A stretch of DNA of 64,000 bases. It comes from Planktothrix agardhii NIES-204. GTDB taxonomy: Bacteria; Cyanobacteriota; Cyanobacteriia; Cyanobacteriales; Microcoleaceae. The stretch spans positions 372,001-436,000 of the forward strand of contig AP017991.1 in NCBI GenBank assembly GCA_003609755.1. The letters run 5' to 3'. This document shows, piece after piece, positions 42,448 to 52,200 of the stretch. Below the pieces are notes generated by a model. The model searched no databases. It had not been told where the DNA came from and saw nothing but the letters and a program-made list of their open reading frames with translations. The position numbers were made by a program, and so were the translations under genes. Each line of letters opens with the position of its first letter. Position 1 is the first letter of the stretch.

Positions 42448-45400
42448 TCAACTGAAATCAACGGTGAGGCGGTAATTAGTGTAGGTTTTAACTTTGGGAT
42501 ATACCTTTACATAGTATATCCCAGGATCAAGTTGATATTCTATAATTTCTGGGTTTGTCCCATCGTTTATCCCTTCAGTAATTAACTCCTGCTCACTGCC
42601 ATATAACTTGATATCGGCATCTTTAGATAGTTTCTGAAGGGTTAATAATAAAGTGCCTTTTCGATCTAATTGGAAACGGTAATAGTCGTCGGTGTCCCGA
42701 TAGCTTCCCCCTTCAAGAAAACCAATTTGATCATCTCGAATAATTTCTTGTTTAACTTTACCGAGGTTAACCGCCGTCTCAAAACGATCCCCTGGTTTGT
42801 CACCCCCTGTGTCGTTATCTGTAATCTTGCCTATAGCGCGTTTATCTCCCAAGTCAGCATTTTTGGGTTTACTGAGGTTGAGGAAGAAGGTTTCATTATC
42901 TTCGTCGAGGGTGTCGCCCAGGATGGGAACAATGATAGTTTTTTGGGTTTGGTTGGGTTGAAAGGTGAGTTTACCGTTGGTGCGTTGATAGTCTTCCCCT
43001 ACCTTAGCGGTGCCGTCGCTAGTGGCGTAACTGACTTCAACTTTTTGATTAACTTTGGTATTAAGACTAACGGTGAATTTGGCTTGCTTTTTGCCGTCGT
43101 CACCTTCTATGATTTGGGTATCTTTGATCGAGATTTTGGCTAAGTCATCATTAGTAATACTTCCTATTGCCTGTTTCTTTCCAAGTTGGGCATTTTGGGG
43201 TTTACTGAGGAGCAGCTTAAAGGTTTCATTCCCTTCTAGTTTGGTATCCCCAAAAACAGGAACATTGATGGTTTTGCTGGTTTCACCGGGTTTAAAGGTG
43301 AGTTTACCGTTGGTGCGTTGATAGTCTTCCCCTACCTTAGCGGTGTCGTCGCTAGTGGCGTAACTGACTTCAACTTTTTGATTAACTTTGGTATTAAGAC
43401 TAACGGTGAATTTGGCTTGCTTTTTGCCGTCGTCACCTTCTATGATTTGGGTATCTTTGATCGAGATTTTGGCTAAGTCATCATTAGTAATACTTCCTAT
43501 TGCCTGTTTCTTTCCAAGTTGGGCATTTTGGGGTTTACTGAGGAGCAGCTTAAAGGTTTCATTCCCTTCTAGTTTGGTATCCCCAAAAACAGGAACATTG
43601 ATGGTTTTGCTGGTTTCACCGGGTTTAAAGGTGAGTTTACCGTTGGTGCGTTGATAGTCTTCCCCTACCTTAGCGGTGTCGTCGCTGGTGGCGTAACTGA
43701 CTTCAACTTTTTGATTAACTTTGGTATTAAGACTAACGGTGAATTTGGCTTGCTTTTTGCCGTCGTCACCTTCTATGATTTGGGTATCTTTGATAGAAAT
43801 TTTGGCTAAGTCATCATTAGTAATACTTCCTATTGCCTGTTTCTTTCCGAGTTGGGCATTTTGGGGTTGACTGAGGAGCAGCTTAAAGGTTTCTTTCGCT
43901 TCTAGTTTGGTATCCCCAAAAACAGGAACATTGATGGTTTTGCTGGTTTCACCGGGTTTAAAGGTGAGTTTACCGTTGGTGCGTTGATAGTCTTCCCCTG
44001 CCTTAGCGGTGTCGTTGGTGGTGGCGTAGTTGACGGTTACGGTTTGGGTGCTGGGGGTATTAAGACTAACGGTGAATTTGGCCAGCTTTTTGCCGTTGTC
44101 GCCTTCTATGATTTGGGTATCTTTGATAGAAATTTGAGCGATATTGGGAGTGGTGTTTTTGTACAGTTTCGAGATGTAGTTGTATGAATTATCGTAACCC
44201 GTCAACAGCAAGTCTGGTTTACCGTCCCCATTGTAGTCAGCCCAGGCTACGGAACTGTAGCCAACACCCGGAAGGGAAACACTGGTATCTTCAATGAAAC
44301 CACTGCCTGTGTTTTTGTACAGTTTTGAGATGTAGTTGCCTGAATTAGAATTATCCCTACCCGTCAACAGGAAGTCTTTTTTACCGTCCCCATTGTAGTC
44401 AGCCCAGGCTACGGAACTGCTGCTAACACCCGGAAGGGAAACACTGGTATCTTCAATGAAACCAAAGCCTGTGTTTATGTACAGTTTCGAGATGTAGCCT
44501 GAATAATCAGCGAAACCCGTCAACAGCAAGTCTGGTTTACCGTCTCCGCTGTAGTCAGTCCACGCTACGGAACCATCGGCAACACCAGGAAGTGAAACAC
44601 TGGTATCTTCAACTTCAATGAAACCACTGCCTGTGTTTATGTACAGTTTCGAGATGGTGCCTGAACCATCCCAACCCGTCAACAGGAAGTCTGGTTTACC
44701 GTCCCCATTGTAGTCAGCCCAGGCTACGGAACTGCCTCTAACACCCGGAAGGGAAATACTGGTATCTTCGCTAAAACCACTGCCTGTGTTTTTGTACAGT
44801 TTCGAGATGTTGTTGCCTAAATTAGCCTCACCCGTCTCACCCGTCAACAGCAAGTCTGGTTTACCGTCCCCATTGTAGTCAGCCCAGGCTACGGAACTGT
44901 AGCCAACACCAGGAAGGGAAATACTGGTATCTTCGGTGAAACCACTGCCTGTGTTTTTGTACAGTTTCGAGATGTAGTTATTTGAATTATCCCTACCCGT
45001 CAACAGGAAGTCTGGTTTACCGTCCCCATTGTAGTCAGCCCAGGCTACGGAACTGAGGTAAACACCAGGAAGGGAAACACTGCTATCTTCAATGAAACTG
45101 AAACCACTGCCTGTGTTTTTGTACAGTTTCGAGATGCAGTTCCCTGAATTATTGAAACCCGTCAACAGGAAGTCTTTTTTACCGTCCCCATTGTAGTCAG
45201 CCCAGGCTACGGAACCCCAGTAAACACCCGGAAGGTAAATACTATATTCGGTAAAGGATGGCCCCGATGCTTCGAGTATGACCGTTTGATCCTCAAGGGT
45301 AACTACCACCTGATCGGTTTCTGAGCGCAAACGGGCTATTTCAGAGGTACTTAACCCATCCCCTTGAACCAATGCCGCCAACCACTCGCCCTCATCTCCT

Positions 45401-45864
45401 GGAGTATCGACTTCATTTAAATGAGAGTCTAACCAATGTCCCAATTCTTCGATGATTACGTTGACTAGATGGGGAGATGGTTGGGTGTCGCTGGTAATCA
45501 CAGAATTAGGATCAATCAAACTATCGGCTAAATACACCGTACCCGTCAGGGAGTCAAACCCACCGACCGCACCATTCATCAAATCTGCTGACACCAGGGT
45601 GATCTGAGGTAACTCATCCCGGGCAGGCAAAGCATCGAGGAGTGTTCTCGCCCATGGGATATCCGTTGACTGGCCAAACACCGTTTGCAGATCGGTGGCA
45701 AAGGTTGGGGAAGCGATAAATTCCGTTAACTTATCCTCAACCAGAGTTAGCGCCTCCTCCATTATTCCTGCTGCCCTCAAAGGTTCGACAGATAGATTCC
45801 CGATCAATATTATCGGTAAATTTTGGCTGAATGGAAGATTGAAAGCTTTCTGGTTGTTTTCCAC
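42448..45864 (-). CDS. Giant repeat protein B: paralogue of A with four Calx-beta modules
   Basis: 1138 residues from a GTG (the paralogue uses ATG at the same place). Residues 1-200 are over 85 percent like protein A by eye, including IIEELGHWLDSHLN. Seven FG-GAP/VCBS repeats (about 205-575) are followed by four Calx-beta modules of 111 residues (about 580-1020) and a PPC-like domain ending NYRLTVDFS. The length difference from A (217 residues) is almost exactly two Calx-beta modules. Modules two to four repeat at 333 bp with near-identical DNA, a sign of recent expansion. There is no signal peptide. Role as for A: probable extracellular calcium-binding adhesin or matrix protein. Confidence 0.88.
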   Translation of the reverse strand: MENNQKAFNLPFSQNLPIILIGNLSVEPLRAAGIMEEALTLVEDKLTEFIASPTFATDLQTVFGQSTDIPWARTLLDALPARDELPQITLVSADLMNGAVGGFDSLTGTVYLADSLIDPNSVITSDTQPSPHLVNVIIEELGHWLDSHLNEVDTPGDEGEWLAALVQGDGLSTSEIARLRSETDQVVVTLEDQTVILEASGPSFTEYSIYLPGVYWGSVAWADYNGDGKKDFLLTGFNNSGNCISKLYKNTGSGFSFIEDSSVSLPGVYLSSVAWADYNGDGKPDFLLTGRDNSNNYISKLYKNTGSGFTEDTSISLPGVGYSSVAWADYNGDGKPDLLLTGETGEANLGNNISKLYKNTGSGFSEDTSISLPGVRGSSVAWADYNGDGKPDFLLTGWDGSGTISKLYINTGSGFIEVEDTSVSLPGVADGSVAWTDYSGDGKPDLLLTGFADYSGYISKLYINTGFGFIEDTSVSLPGVSSSSVAWADYNGDGKKDFLLTGRDNSNSGNYISKLYKNTGSGFIEDTSVSLPGVGYSSVAWADYNGDGKPDLLLTGYDNSYNYISKLYKNTTPNIAQISIKDTQIIEGDNGKKLAKFTVSLNTPSTQTVTVNYATTNDTAKAGEDYQRTNGKLTFKPGETSKTINVPVFGDTKLEAKETFKLLLSQPQNAQLGKKQAIGSITNDDLAKISIKDTQIIEGDDGKKQAKFTVSLNTKVNQKVEVSYATSDDTAKVGEDYQRTNGKLTFKPGETSKTINVPVFGDTKLEGNETFKLLLSKPQNAQLGKKQAIGSITNDDLAKISIKDTQIIEGDDGKKQAKFTVSLNTKVNQKVEVSYATSDDTAKVGEDYQRTNGKLTFKPGETSKTINVPVFGDTKLEGNETFKLLLSKPQNAQLGKKQAIGSITNDDLAKISIKDTQIIEGDDGKKQAKFTVSLNTKVNQKVEVSYATSDGTAKVGEDYQRTNGKLTFQPNQTQKTIIVPILGDTLDEDNETFFLNLSKPKNADLGDKRAIGKITDNDTGGDKPGDRFETAVNLGKVKQEIIRDDQIGFLEGGSYRDTDDYYRFQLDRKGTLLLTLQKLSKDADIKLYGSEQELITEGINDGTNPEIIEYQLDPGIYYVKVYPKVKTYTNYRLTVDFS
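43021..43740 (-). repeat. 333-bp tandem DNA repeat encoding Calx-beta modules
   Basis: The segment starting AGTGGCGTAACTGACTTCAA at 43021 recurs at 43354 and again at 43687 (first base changed), an exact 333-bp period. At least 267 bp (43055-43321 and 43388-43654) appear identical between successive copies. The repeat keeps the frame, so gain or loss adds or removes one 111-residue module. Confidence 0.9.
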
Positions 45865-46518
45865 GGTTTTAATCCTTGTCTGGTAGACCTAGTTTTTGAA
45901 GAAATGTTAATCAAGTTCGATAAAAATCGGGTTTCTTCCTCCGGCCATTTCCCAGAACCCTTACCCAACCGTAATCTTTTACACAAAGAATGTTACTAAA
46001 GTTTATGAGACTAAGTGAGGTTTTCTTGAGATCTCAAGAAAATCTAGCTCTTATCAGGTTCTCTGCTTCCGCCATCGAAACCCTGGCCCAACAGTCTGCT
46101 CCTGATCCCTTTTTTTAGGAGACAGACCTAAAAACTCTGTCTGCAAAGCAAACAACATTGAGTTTTAATAAGATTATAACAAAAAGTAAATAAAATTTTT
46201 TTACCCCGAAATCTTTGTTATACTAAGTATATGTTATGCTACTGTATAGATAATCAATCGAGAATTTCTAAAAATCACACCCTTCTGGAGGTGATAAAAT
46301 CGTTTTGTCCTGTTCTTAAAACAACCCCTGTAAACCCCACTGTGACTACGTTTTTTGGGCGTGGACTGGGTTTTGTGTGCCTTTCCTATTCCTCCTTACC
46401 CCAGGAGATATCCAAAAAAACCGAACATTTAAGTAAGATATTTAACTGCAATTACTCTCACGCTATTTCAGTTTAATGCGAGAGCTTGATACAACAAGTT
46501 AGTTTAAGGAGAAAAAAA
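45865..46518. other. Divergent control region between the two arms of the giant-protein cluster
   Basis: 654 bp from which B is read leftward and C rightward. A degenerate palindrome half (AAAAATCGGGTTTCT) lies at about 45923. CTCCTGATCCCTTTTTTTAGGAG near 46105 is a hairpin-like stretch. TTGTTATACTAAGTATATG at 46215-46233 has promoter-like boxes, but none has correct spacing. An open frame 46231-46476 on the plus strand has no family resemblance and I do not call it. A long 5' leader for C is likely. Confidence 0.5.
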
Positions 46519-49083
46519 ATGCCAGACGACAGGATTCAGGATGCTACAGTTCTAGGTGTCATTGGCACAGAACCAAATCGTGTTAACGAAAAAATTGGTT
46601 TTCGAGAAAATGGCAAAATCGATAGCAACGATTACTTCAAATTTACGATCGCAGAGGAAAGCGATTTTAACTTAACGTTGGATGGACTGGATAAAGATGC
46701 CAATGTTGAAATTATCGACAGTGATGGCAAAACCGTTTTATTCAAAGGGGTTAACCCCGGAACAAAGCCAGAAAACATTGATACTGACCTAGAGGCCGGT
46801 GACTACTATGTCCGGGTATTGCCAAAAGGAAGAAGTATAGCGACAGATTATACCCTGACCATGAGTGCCGCACCCAAAGGCGGGCCAGCAGGTGATCCCC
46901 CCGACGAGGCACCGGGTCTGAAGATTTCTGCTCAGGATTTAGTCAATGGGTTTACCTATAACGATGGCATTGGTTTTACCGAGAATAAACAACGGGACGT
47001 TAAAGATTTCTTTACGTTTTCCCTAGATAAAGATAGTGAAATTAATCTCACTCTAGATCAACTAACGGCTGATGCGAATATTCAACTGTTAGAACTGGAG
47101 AAAAATGGCAAAACCACCAAGTTGATCGACTCGGTAAATAAGGGAAGAGATGATGAGGCGATCGCTGCGGTTTTACCCAAAGGAAATTATGTTGTTCAGA
47201 TCTCACCCCAAGGGGCAGCTAAAACCAATTATTTGTTCAATTTGAAAGCCGATGAGGTTGTTAAAGATCCGAAATTACCTGGTTTAGAAGTTGGTGATTT
47301 AATCGAGAAAGGATTCTTTACGATTGATAATATTGGTCAAGGAGTCGGCACACAACGGAACCAAAAAGACTTCTACACCTTTAATCTAAGTAAAGATGCT
47401 TCTTTCTACTTAGATGTTGAACAACTCAAAGCTGATGCCAATGTAGCAGTTTATGATTATGAGGCAGACAGTAAAACTTTAGGTGGGTTACTGTTTAGTT
47501 CCAAGAACACAGGCAATGCCAATGAAACTATCAGCGACTATTTAGAAAAAGGAGATTACGCGGTTGTTGTTTCACCTCAAGGACGAGCCAAAACAGAATA
47601 TTATCTGGAATTAGATACCGCCCTCAATTCTGATGATATTCCCACCCTAGAAACAGCCGAGAAATTAGGAGAATTAGTTGACAAGCCAACAGTCCGTAGT
47701 GATGATGTGGGCAAGTTATTAGATGGGCGTTTCCGAGATCAATCTGACTGGTATGAATTTACCGTCGGTGAAGAGAAAAATGTCAATATTACCTTAGACA
47801 GTCTCAGAGCTAATCTTGACGTCAAAGTCTATGACACTGAAGGAAAAGAGGTTTACAAGTCTAACAATAAAGGACAGAAAGACGAAACAATCAATGAAAC
47901 CTTAGATCCGGGAACTTATTATGTAGAAGTTGTACCGTTTGGCACGGCTATTAGTCCCTATCGTTTGTCGTTAAATGCCGTAGCTCCAGTTAAACCTGAA
48001 GAGATCTTTGAATTAGGGGATATTACGACGGCGAAAAAATTCGTCGAAAGTGATCAGGTTGGACGCGAAGGAAGCGGTGTTCGCAATGAAGCGGATATTT
48101 ATAACTTCAGTGTCTCGTCTAATACGAAAATTAGTGCGGCTTTAGATGGGATGAGTCAAGATGCCAATTTGGAACTGTATGACAGCGCCGATAATTTGAT
48201 TGTCAAGAGTGAAAATACTGGCAAGATCGGTGAACTGCTAGGAACGACATTAGCACCTGGTGATTACTACGCGAAAGTTATTCCTGCGGGGAATGCAGAA
48301 ACCGACTATCGCTTGGAAATCAAAGGCAGCGAAGTCAAATCTAAGGATGAAACCTTTAAAGTCGATAATCTGGGTACTAAACAATACAAGAAATCTGAGG
48401 ATATTGGCAAGACAGAAGGTGGCGCTCCCAATAGCAACGACTACTATAACTTTAGTCTGGACGCTGAGAGTAATTTTACCTTGAACTTGGATACCATGAC
48501 CGCAGATGCCAATGTGCGGGTACTCGATGGTGAAGGTAAGACGGTATTGAGTTCCTTTAACACAGGAAGTTCCCCAGAAAAAATTGTTGATGTGTTAGCC
48601 GCTGGGGATTATAAAGTTCATGTGTTTGCGGCGGGAAGTGCCAAGACGAACTATTTCCTGAGTATGGGTGCAGAAGCAACCACTGATCCAGTAGATCCCG
48701 TAGATCCCGTAGATCCCGTAGATCCAATTACTGGCAGTGATCCAAACGGAACCTTAGAAACGGCAACAGATTTAGGACAATTGCCTGATTTAATTACTCA
48801 ACCGGACACGAAGATTGGGTTCACAGAAAACAAGGTTCGGGATCTCAGTGATTACTACAAAATCGGTGTTGGGGCGGCAGGTGATGTCACCATTGTCCTA
48901 GATAAATTAAAAGCTAACGCGGATTTAGCACTTTTAGACAGTAGTGGTGCTGTGCTTTATTCATCGGCAAAAACGGGAATGGCTACCGAGACCATTAGTG
49001 CAGCTTTAGACGCCGGGGATTATTACCTGAAAGTTGCGACCGTTGGTACAGCCCAAACCGGCTACAGCTTATCAATTTTCTAA
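46519..49083 (+). CDS. Giant repeat protein C: array of seven PPC-like domains
   Basis: 854 residues from the ATG at 46519, which TTAAGGAGA precedes by 8 bases; a longer frame from 46486 overlaps this ribosome binding site. Seven domains of about 105-125 residues each carry: IGFxENGxRDxxDYYxF; LTLDGLxxDANVxLxDxxG; then an LxAGDYYVRVLPxGxAxTxYxL end. This is the bacterial pre-peptidase C-terminal (PPC) pattern, normally a single appendage to a protease; here there is no peptidase. A DPVDPVDPVDPVDP linker precedes the last domain, and the protein ends YSLSIF. There is no signal peptide. Likely secreted, with a binding or structural role. Confidence 0.85.
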   Translation: MPDDRIQDATVLGVIGTEPNRVNEKIGFRENGKIDSNDYFKFTIAEESDFNLTLDGLDKDANVEIIDSDGKTVLFKGVNPGTKPENIDTDLEAGDYYVRVLPKGRSIATDYTLTMSAAPKGGPAGDPPDEAPGLKISAQDLVNGFTYNDGIGFTENKQRDVKDFFTFSLDKDSEINLTLDQLTADANIQLLELEKNGKTTKLIDSVNKGRDDEAIAAVLPKGNYVVQISPQGAAKTNYLFNLKADEVVKDPKLPGLEVGDLIEKGFFTIDNIGQGVGTQRNQKDFYTFNLSKDASFYLDVEQLKADANVAVYDYEADSKTLGGLLFSSKNTGNANETISDYLEKGDYAVVVSPQGRAKTEYYLELDTALNSDDIPTLETAEKLGELVDKPTVRSDDVGKLLDGRFRDQSDWYEFTVGEEKNVNITLDSLRANLDVKVYDTEGKEVYKSNNKGQKDETINETLDPGTYYVEVVPFGTAISPYRLSLNAVAPVKPEEIFELGDITTAKKFVESDQVGREGSGVRNEADIYNFSVSSNTKISAALDGMSQDANLELYDSADNLIVKSENTGKIGELLGTTLAPGDYYAKVIPAGNAETDYRLEIKGSEVKSKDETFKVDNLGTKQYKKSEDIGKTEGGAPNSNDYYNFSLDAESNFTLNLDTMTADANVRVLDGEGKTVLSSFNTGSSPEKIVDVLAAGDYKVHVFAAGSAKTNYFLSMGAEATTDPVDPVDPVDPVDPITGSDPNGTLETATDLGQLPDLITQPDTKIGFTENKVRDLSDYYKIGVGAAGDVTIVLDKLKANADLALLDSSGAVLYSSAKTGMATETISAALDAGDYYLKVATVGTAQTGYSLSIF
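48685..48726 (+). repeat. 9-bp tandem repeat encoding the DPV linker
   Basis: GATCCCGTA units repeat between GATCCA at 48685 and GATCCA at 48726, four and two-thirds copies. They encode DPVDPVDPVDPVDP, an acidic extended linker before the last PPC domain. Perfect short repeats in frame can change linker length by slippage. Confidence 0.9.
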
Positions 49084-49114
49084 TCGTAAGAGGGCTTTTT
49101 CCCATAGAAAATAA

Positions 49115-49228
49115 CCCCCTCTAACTCCCCCTTGTTAAGGGGGAGAACATGACAGAACTCCTCTTTGCTAAGGGGGAGAACAGAAGGGAAACTTCCCCCA
49201 TTAATAAGGGGGGATTAAGGGGGGTCAA
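49115..49228. repeat. CCCCCTTA/TAAGGGGG repeat cluster between proteins C and D
   Basis: CCCCCTTGTTAAGGGGGAGAA, CTTTGCTAAGGGGGAGAA and CCCCCATTAATAAGGGGGG, then ATTAAGGGGGG, give several overlapping inverted repeats in the 189-bp gap between proteins C and D. This family is widespread between cyanobacterial genes. It could act as a partial terminator or RNA-stabilising hairpin for the C transcript. Confidence 0.75.
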
Positions 49229-49272
49229 ACCCTCAACAATTTATCCAATTTATCCATAAGGAAATCAAGGTC

Positions 49273-52200
49273 ATGGCAGAAGTTTTTGGTCAAGCAACGA
49301 ATACTTGGGGAACACCGAATAAGGGTTCTTTCTCAGATCCTATTTTTAAAGGTGTTGGAACAGATACATTTAATTGGGCAGAATCTGTTGATCCGGCATT
49401 ACCAACAAATGGATTATCAATTTCTAGCCTCCCGTTTGATGTCTCATTCAATAAGCCCTTTGAAGTGGGGATGCTCTCTTACTTCAATGGTTCAATTTGG
49501 ATGGATACTGCTGTTGAATCTGTCCCCTTACAAATTCAATTGGATTTAGATAGTCCGACGGATCAAACTAAGAATTTTAAGTTTGATCTGAAACTAGAAA
49601 CAGTGGCGGACTGTTCCCCTGATCCAGAAGACTGGAAGGATTTTGTTTATTTTCCCGATGTTTTACCGAATGAAACCTTTGATTACGGGGGCAAAAAATA
49701 TACCCTGGAAGTCTTAGGATTTAGTAAAGATGGTGGGACGACTTTAGAAAATCGCTTCCGGGTGCAGGAACAAGAAGCTGATTCGGCAGGTTTGTATGCA
49801 AAAATTACTGAAGTTAAGAAACAACTACCAGATGGAGATAAGAACGCCCAAACCGACGGGGCGACACTGATCGGGGATATTAAGAAAAAAGCCTGGGTAG
49901 AAACTGAGGATATTGGGTATACTGAAGGCGGTGTTCGTGACGTTTCTGATCTTTACAAATTCTCGATCAAAGAGCAGTGTGAAGTCAGTCTTGTTCTCGA
50001 TCAACTTGCACAAAATGCCGATCTAGAAATTTTAGATAGTGATGGCACAACGGTACTGTTTCAGTCTACCGAAACAGGCGCTCGGACTAAAGAATTGATT
50101 ACGGAGATTTTGGAAGCAGGTGATTATTACGTCCGGGTTTATACCCCAGGAAGCCAGAAAACTAAATATCGCCTGAGTGTGAAAGGCGAAAGTATTACGG
50201 AGGAAAAAGATAGTTTAAAAACAGCAAAAGATCTGGGGGTTCTGAGTGCACAACAGGTCACGGAACTCGATAAAATTGGCTTTGGCGCAGGAAAAAGCCG
50301 TGATGCTCAGGACTTTTATAAGTTTAGTGTCACCGAAGACAAAAACGATGTTCAAATCATCCTTGATGGTTTGAAAGCGGATGCCAATATCGAACTCTAT
50401 GATAGTGATGGAAAGACGAAATTAGGAACGTCTGATAACAAAAATCGGAATGCGGATAAAATTGTTGCTGAATTGGATAAAGGGGAATACTATATTAAAG
50501 TTATTCCTCAAGGAAATGCCAAAACTGATTACCAATTGACGGTTAATTCTTTAGCGATTAAAGATGAACCGGATGATAAAGCACCAGGTGTCAATTTAGG
50601 AACTTTAACTCCGGCTAATGCCATTACTAAAGCTGATAAAATTGGGGCAAAAGTTGGGAGCGGGCGGGATCAAAAAGATTACTATACCTTCGATGTACCT
50701 GATGACACCAATATCTACTTAACTCTGGGTGGGTTAAAAGCTAATGCTAAAGTGCAACTGTTCGATGAGTCAGGAGACGAGATCGACACTTCAACTGGCA
50801 AAGCGGGAGTAGCAATAGAACAGACCTTAGAGAAGGGAACCTACACGGTGCTGGTCACTCCTGATGGACAATCAAGTACGGATTATCAGCTAAAAATCAG
50901 TGCCGAAGCTCCCTTCGTTGATGATTATCCAATCCCTAAAGAAGCATTAGATTTAGGGGCTGTGAGTGGCAAGAAAGTCTTTAATAATGAGATTGGCAAA
51001 ACCCAAGGTCGTGCCGGACGGGATGAGAAAGACTGGATTAAATTTGATGTCACCAAAGAGAGTTGGGTTGATATCAACTTGGATAAGTTACGGCAGAATG
51101 CTGATTTGGAATTGTATGACGGTGATGGCAAAACCCTTTTGAATTATTCACGGGAAACCGGACAACGGGCTGCCGAAACAATTCAGGATGTGCTTGAACC
51201 CGGAACTTATTATCTGCAAGTTGTTCCTAAAGTTAGCGGACGCACGGGTTATCAGTTAAGTGTAGATATTAGCGATCTCGGTAACAAAGTTCAGAAATTT
51301 GAGGTTGGCGATCTCAATACCGTAGGAACTTACAGTAAACCTGAATCCATTGGTTTAGGTGCGGCGGATCGTCGTAACGAACTTGACCAATACTCCTTCA
51401 GCTTAGATGAAAAAACTGATGTAGTGATTAACCTCGATGATCTCACTGCTGATGCTAATATCCGCCTGAAAACAAGTCAAGGAGTTCTGCTCTTTGACTC
51501 TACCAACTCCGGCGACAGCAGTGAAGAAATTTCGGAAAACCTTGATGCTGGGGACTATGTTTTAGAAGTCTTTCCCTTTGGTAATGCCAAGGCCAACTAC
51601 AACCTAAGCATGAGTGCGGCGGGTGGTGGAGTCGATGATGACAGTCCCGCTAGTCTGGCAACCGATATGACGAATATCCTGAATGCGGATAAACTTTATT
51701 CGACTAAAGATAATATTGGTTCTAGTATTGGGTCAACTTCCCGCGATCAGAAAGATTACTATAGCTTTACCCTAACCGGGGAAGAAGCCGTTAGCATCAA
51801 ACTGAGTGGTTTAAGTGGGAACGCTAATGTGGAATTGTTGGATAGTGACGAAAGCCCAATTCGTGCTTCCCGAAATCCGGGTAAGGCCGCAGAATCAATT
51901 AGCGAAACCTTAGAAGCCGGTAAATATTATGTTCTGGTGACTCCCCAAGGTAGCGATCGCACGGATTACGATTTGAGCGTCTCTTTAGGGGGTAGCGGAG
52001 GCAAAGATTCCGATGGTACGTTCCCAACTGCTACCAATATCGGTGGTTTAGGAGATTATGAAGCCTCCGACTCCATTGGTCTACAAGGGGATGGTTACCG
52101 GGATATCAATGACTATCGCAAATTTACCATCAGTGAAAAGAGCAACTTCAGTCTCAACCTGACGAACCTGAAGCAAAACGCCGATGTGGAGTTGTATGAT

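Noticed and set aside
43055-43654. Identical 88-codon plus-strand frames repeated in the Calx-beta region
   Set aside because: They are antisense shadows of the tandem Calx-beta repeat; their sameness only reflects the 333-bp DNA repeat.
46231-46476. 81-codon open frame upstream of giant protein C
   Set aside because: Its composition (Cys- and Ser-rich, no regular pattern) and lack of a ribosome binding site point to chance; it more likely lies in the leader or promoter region.
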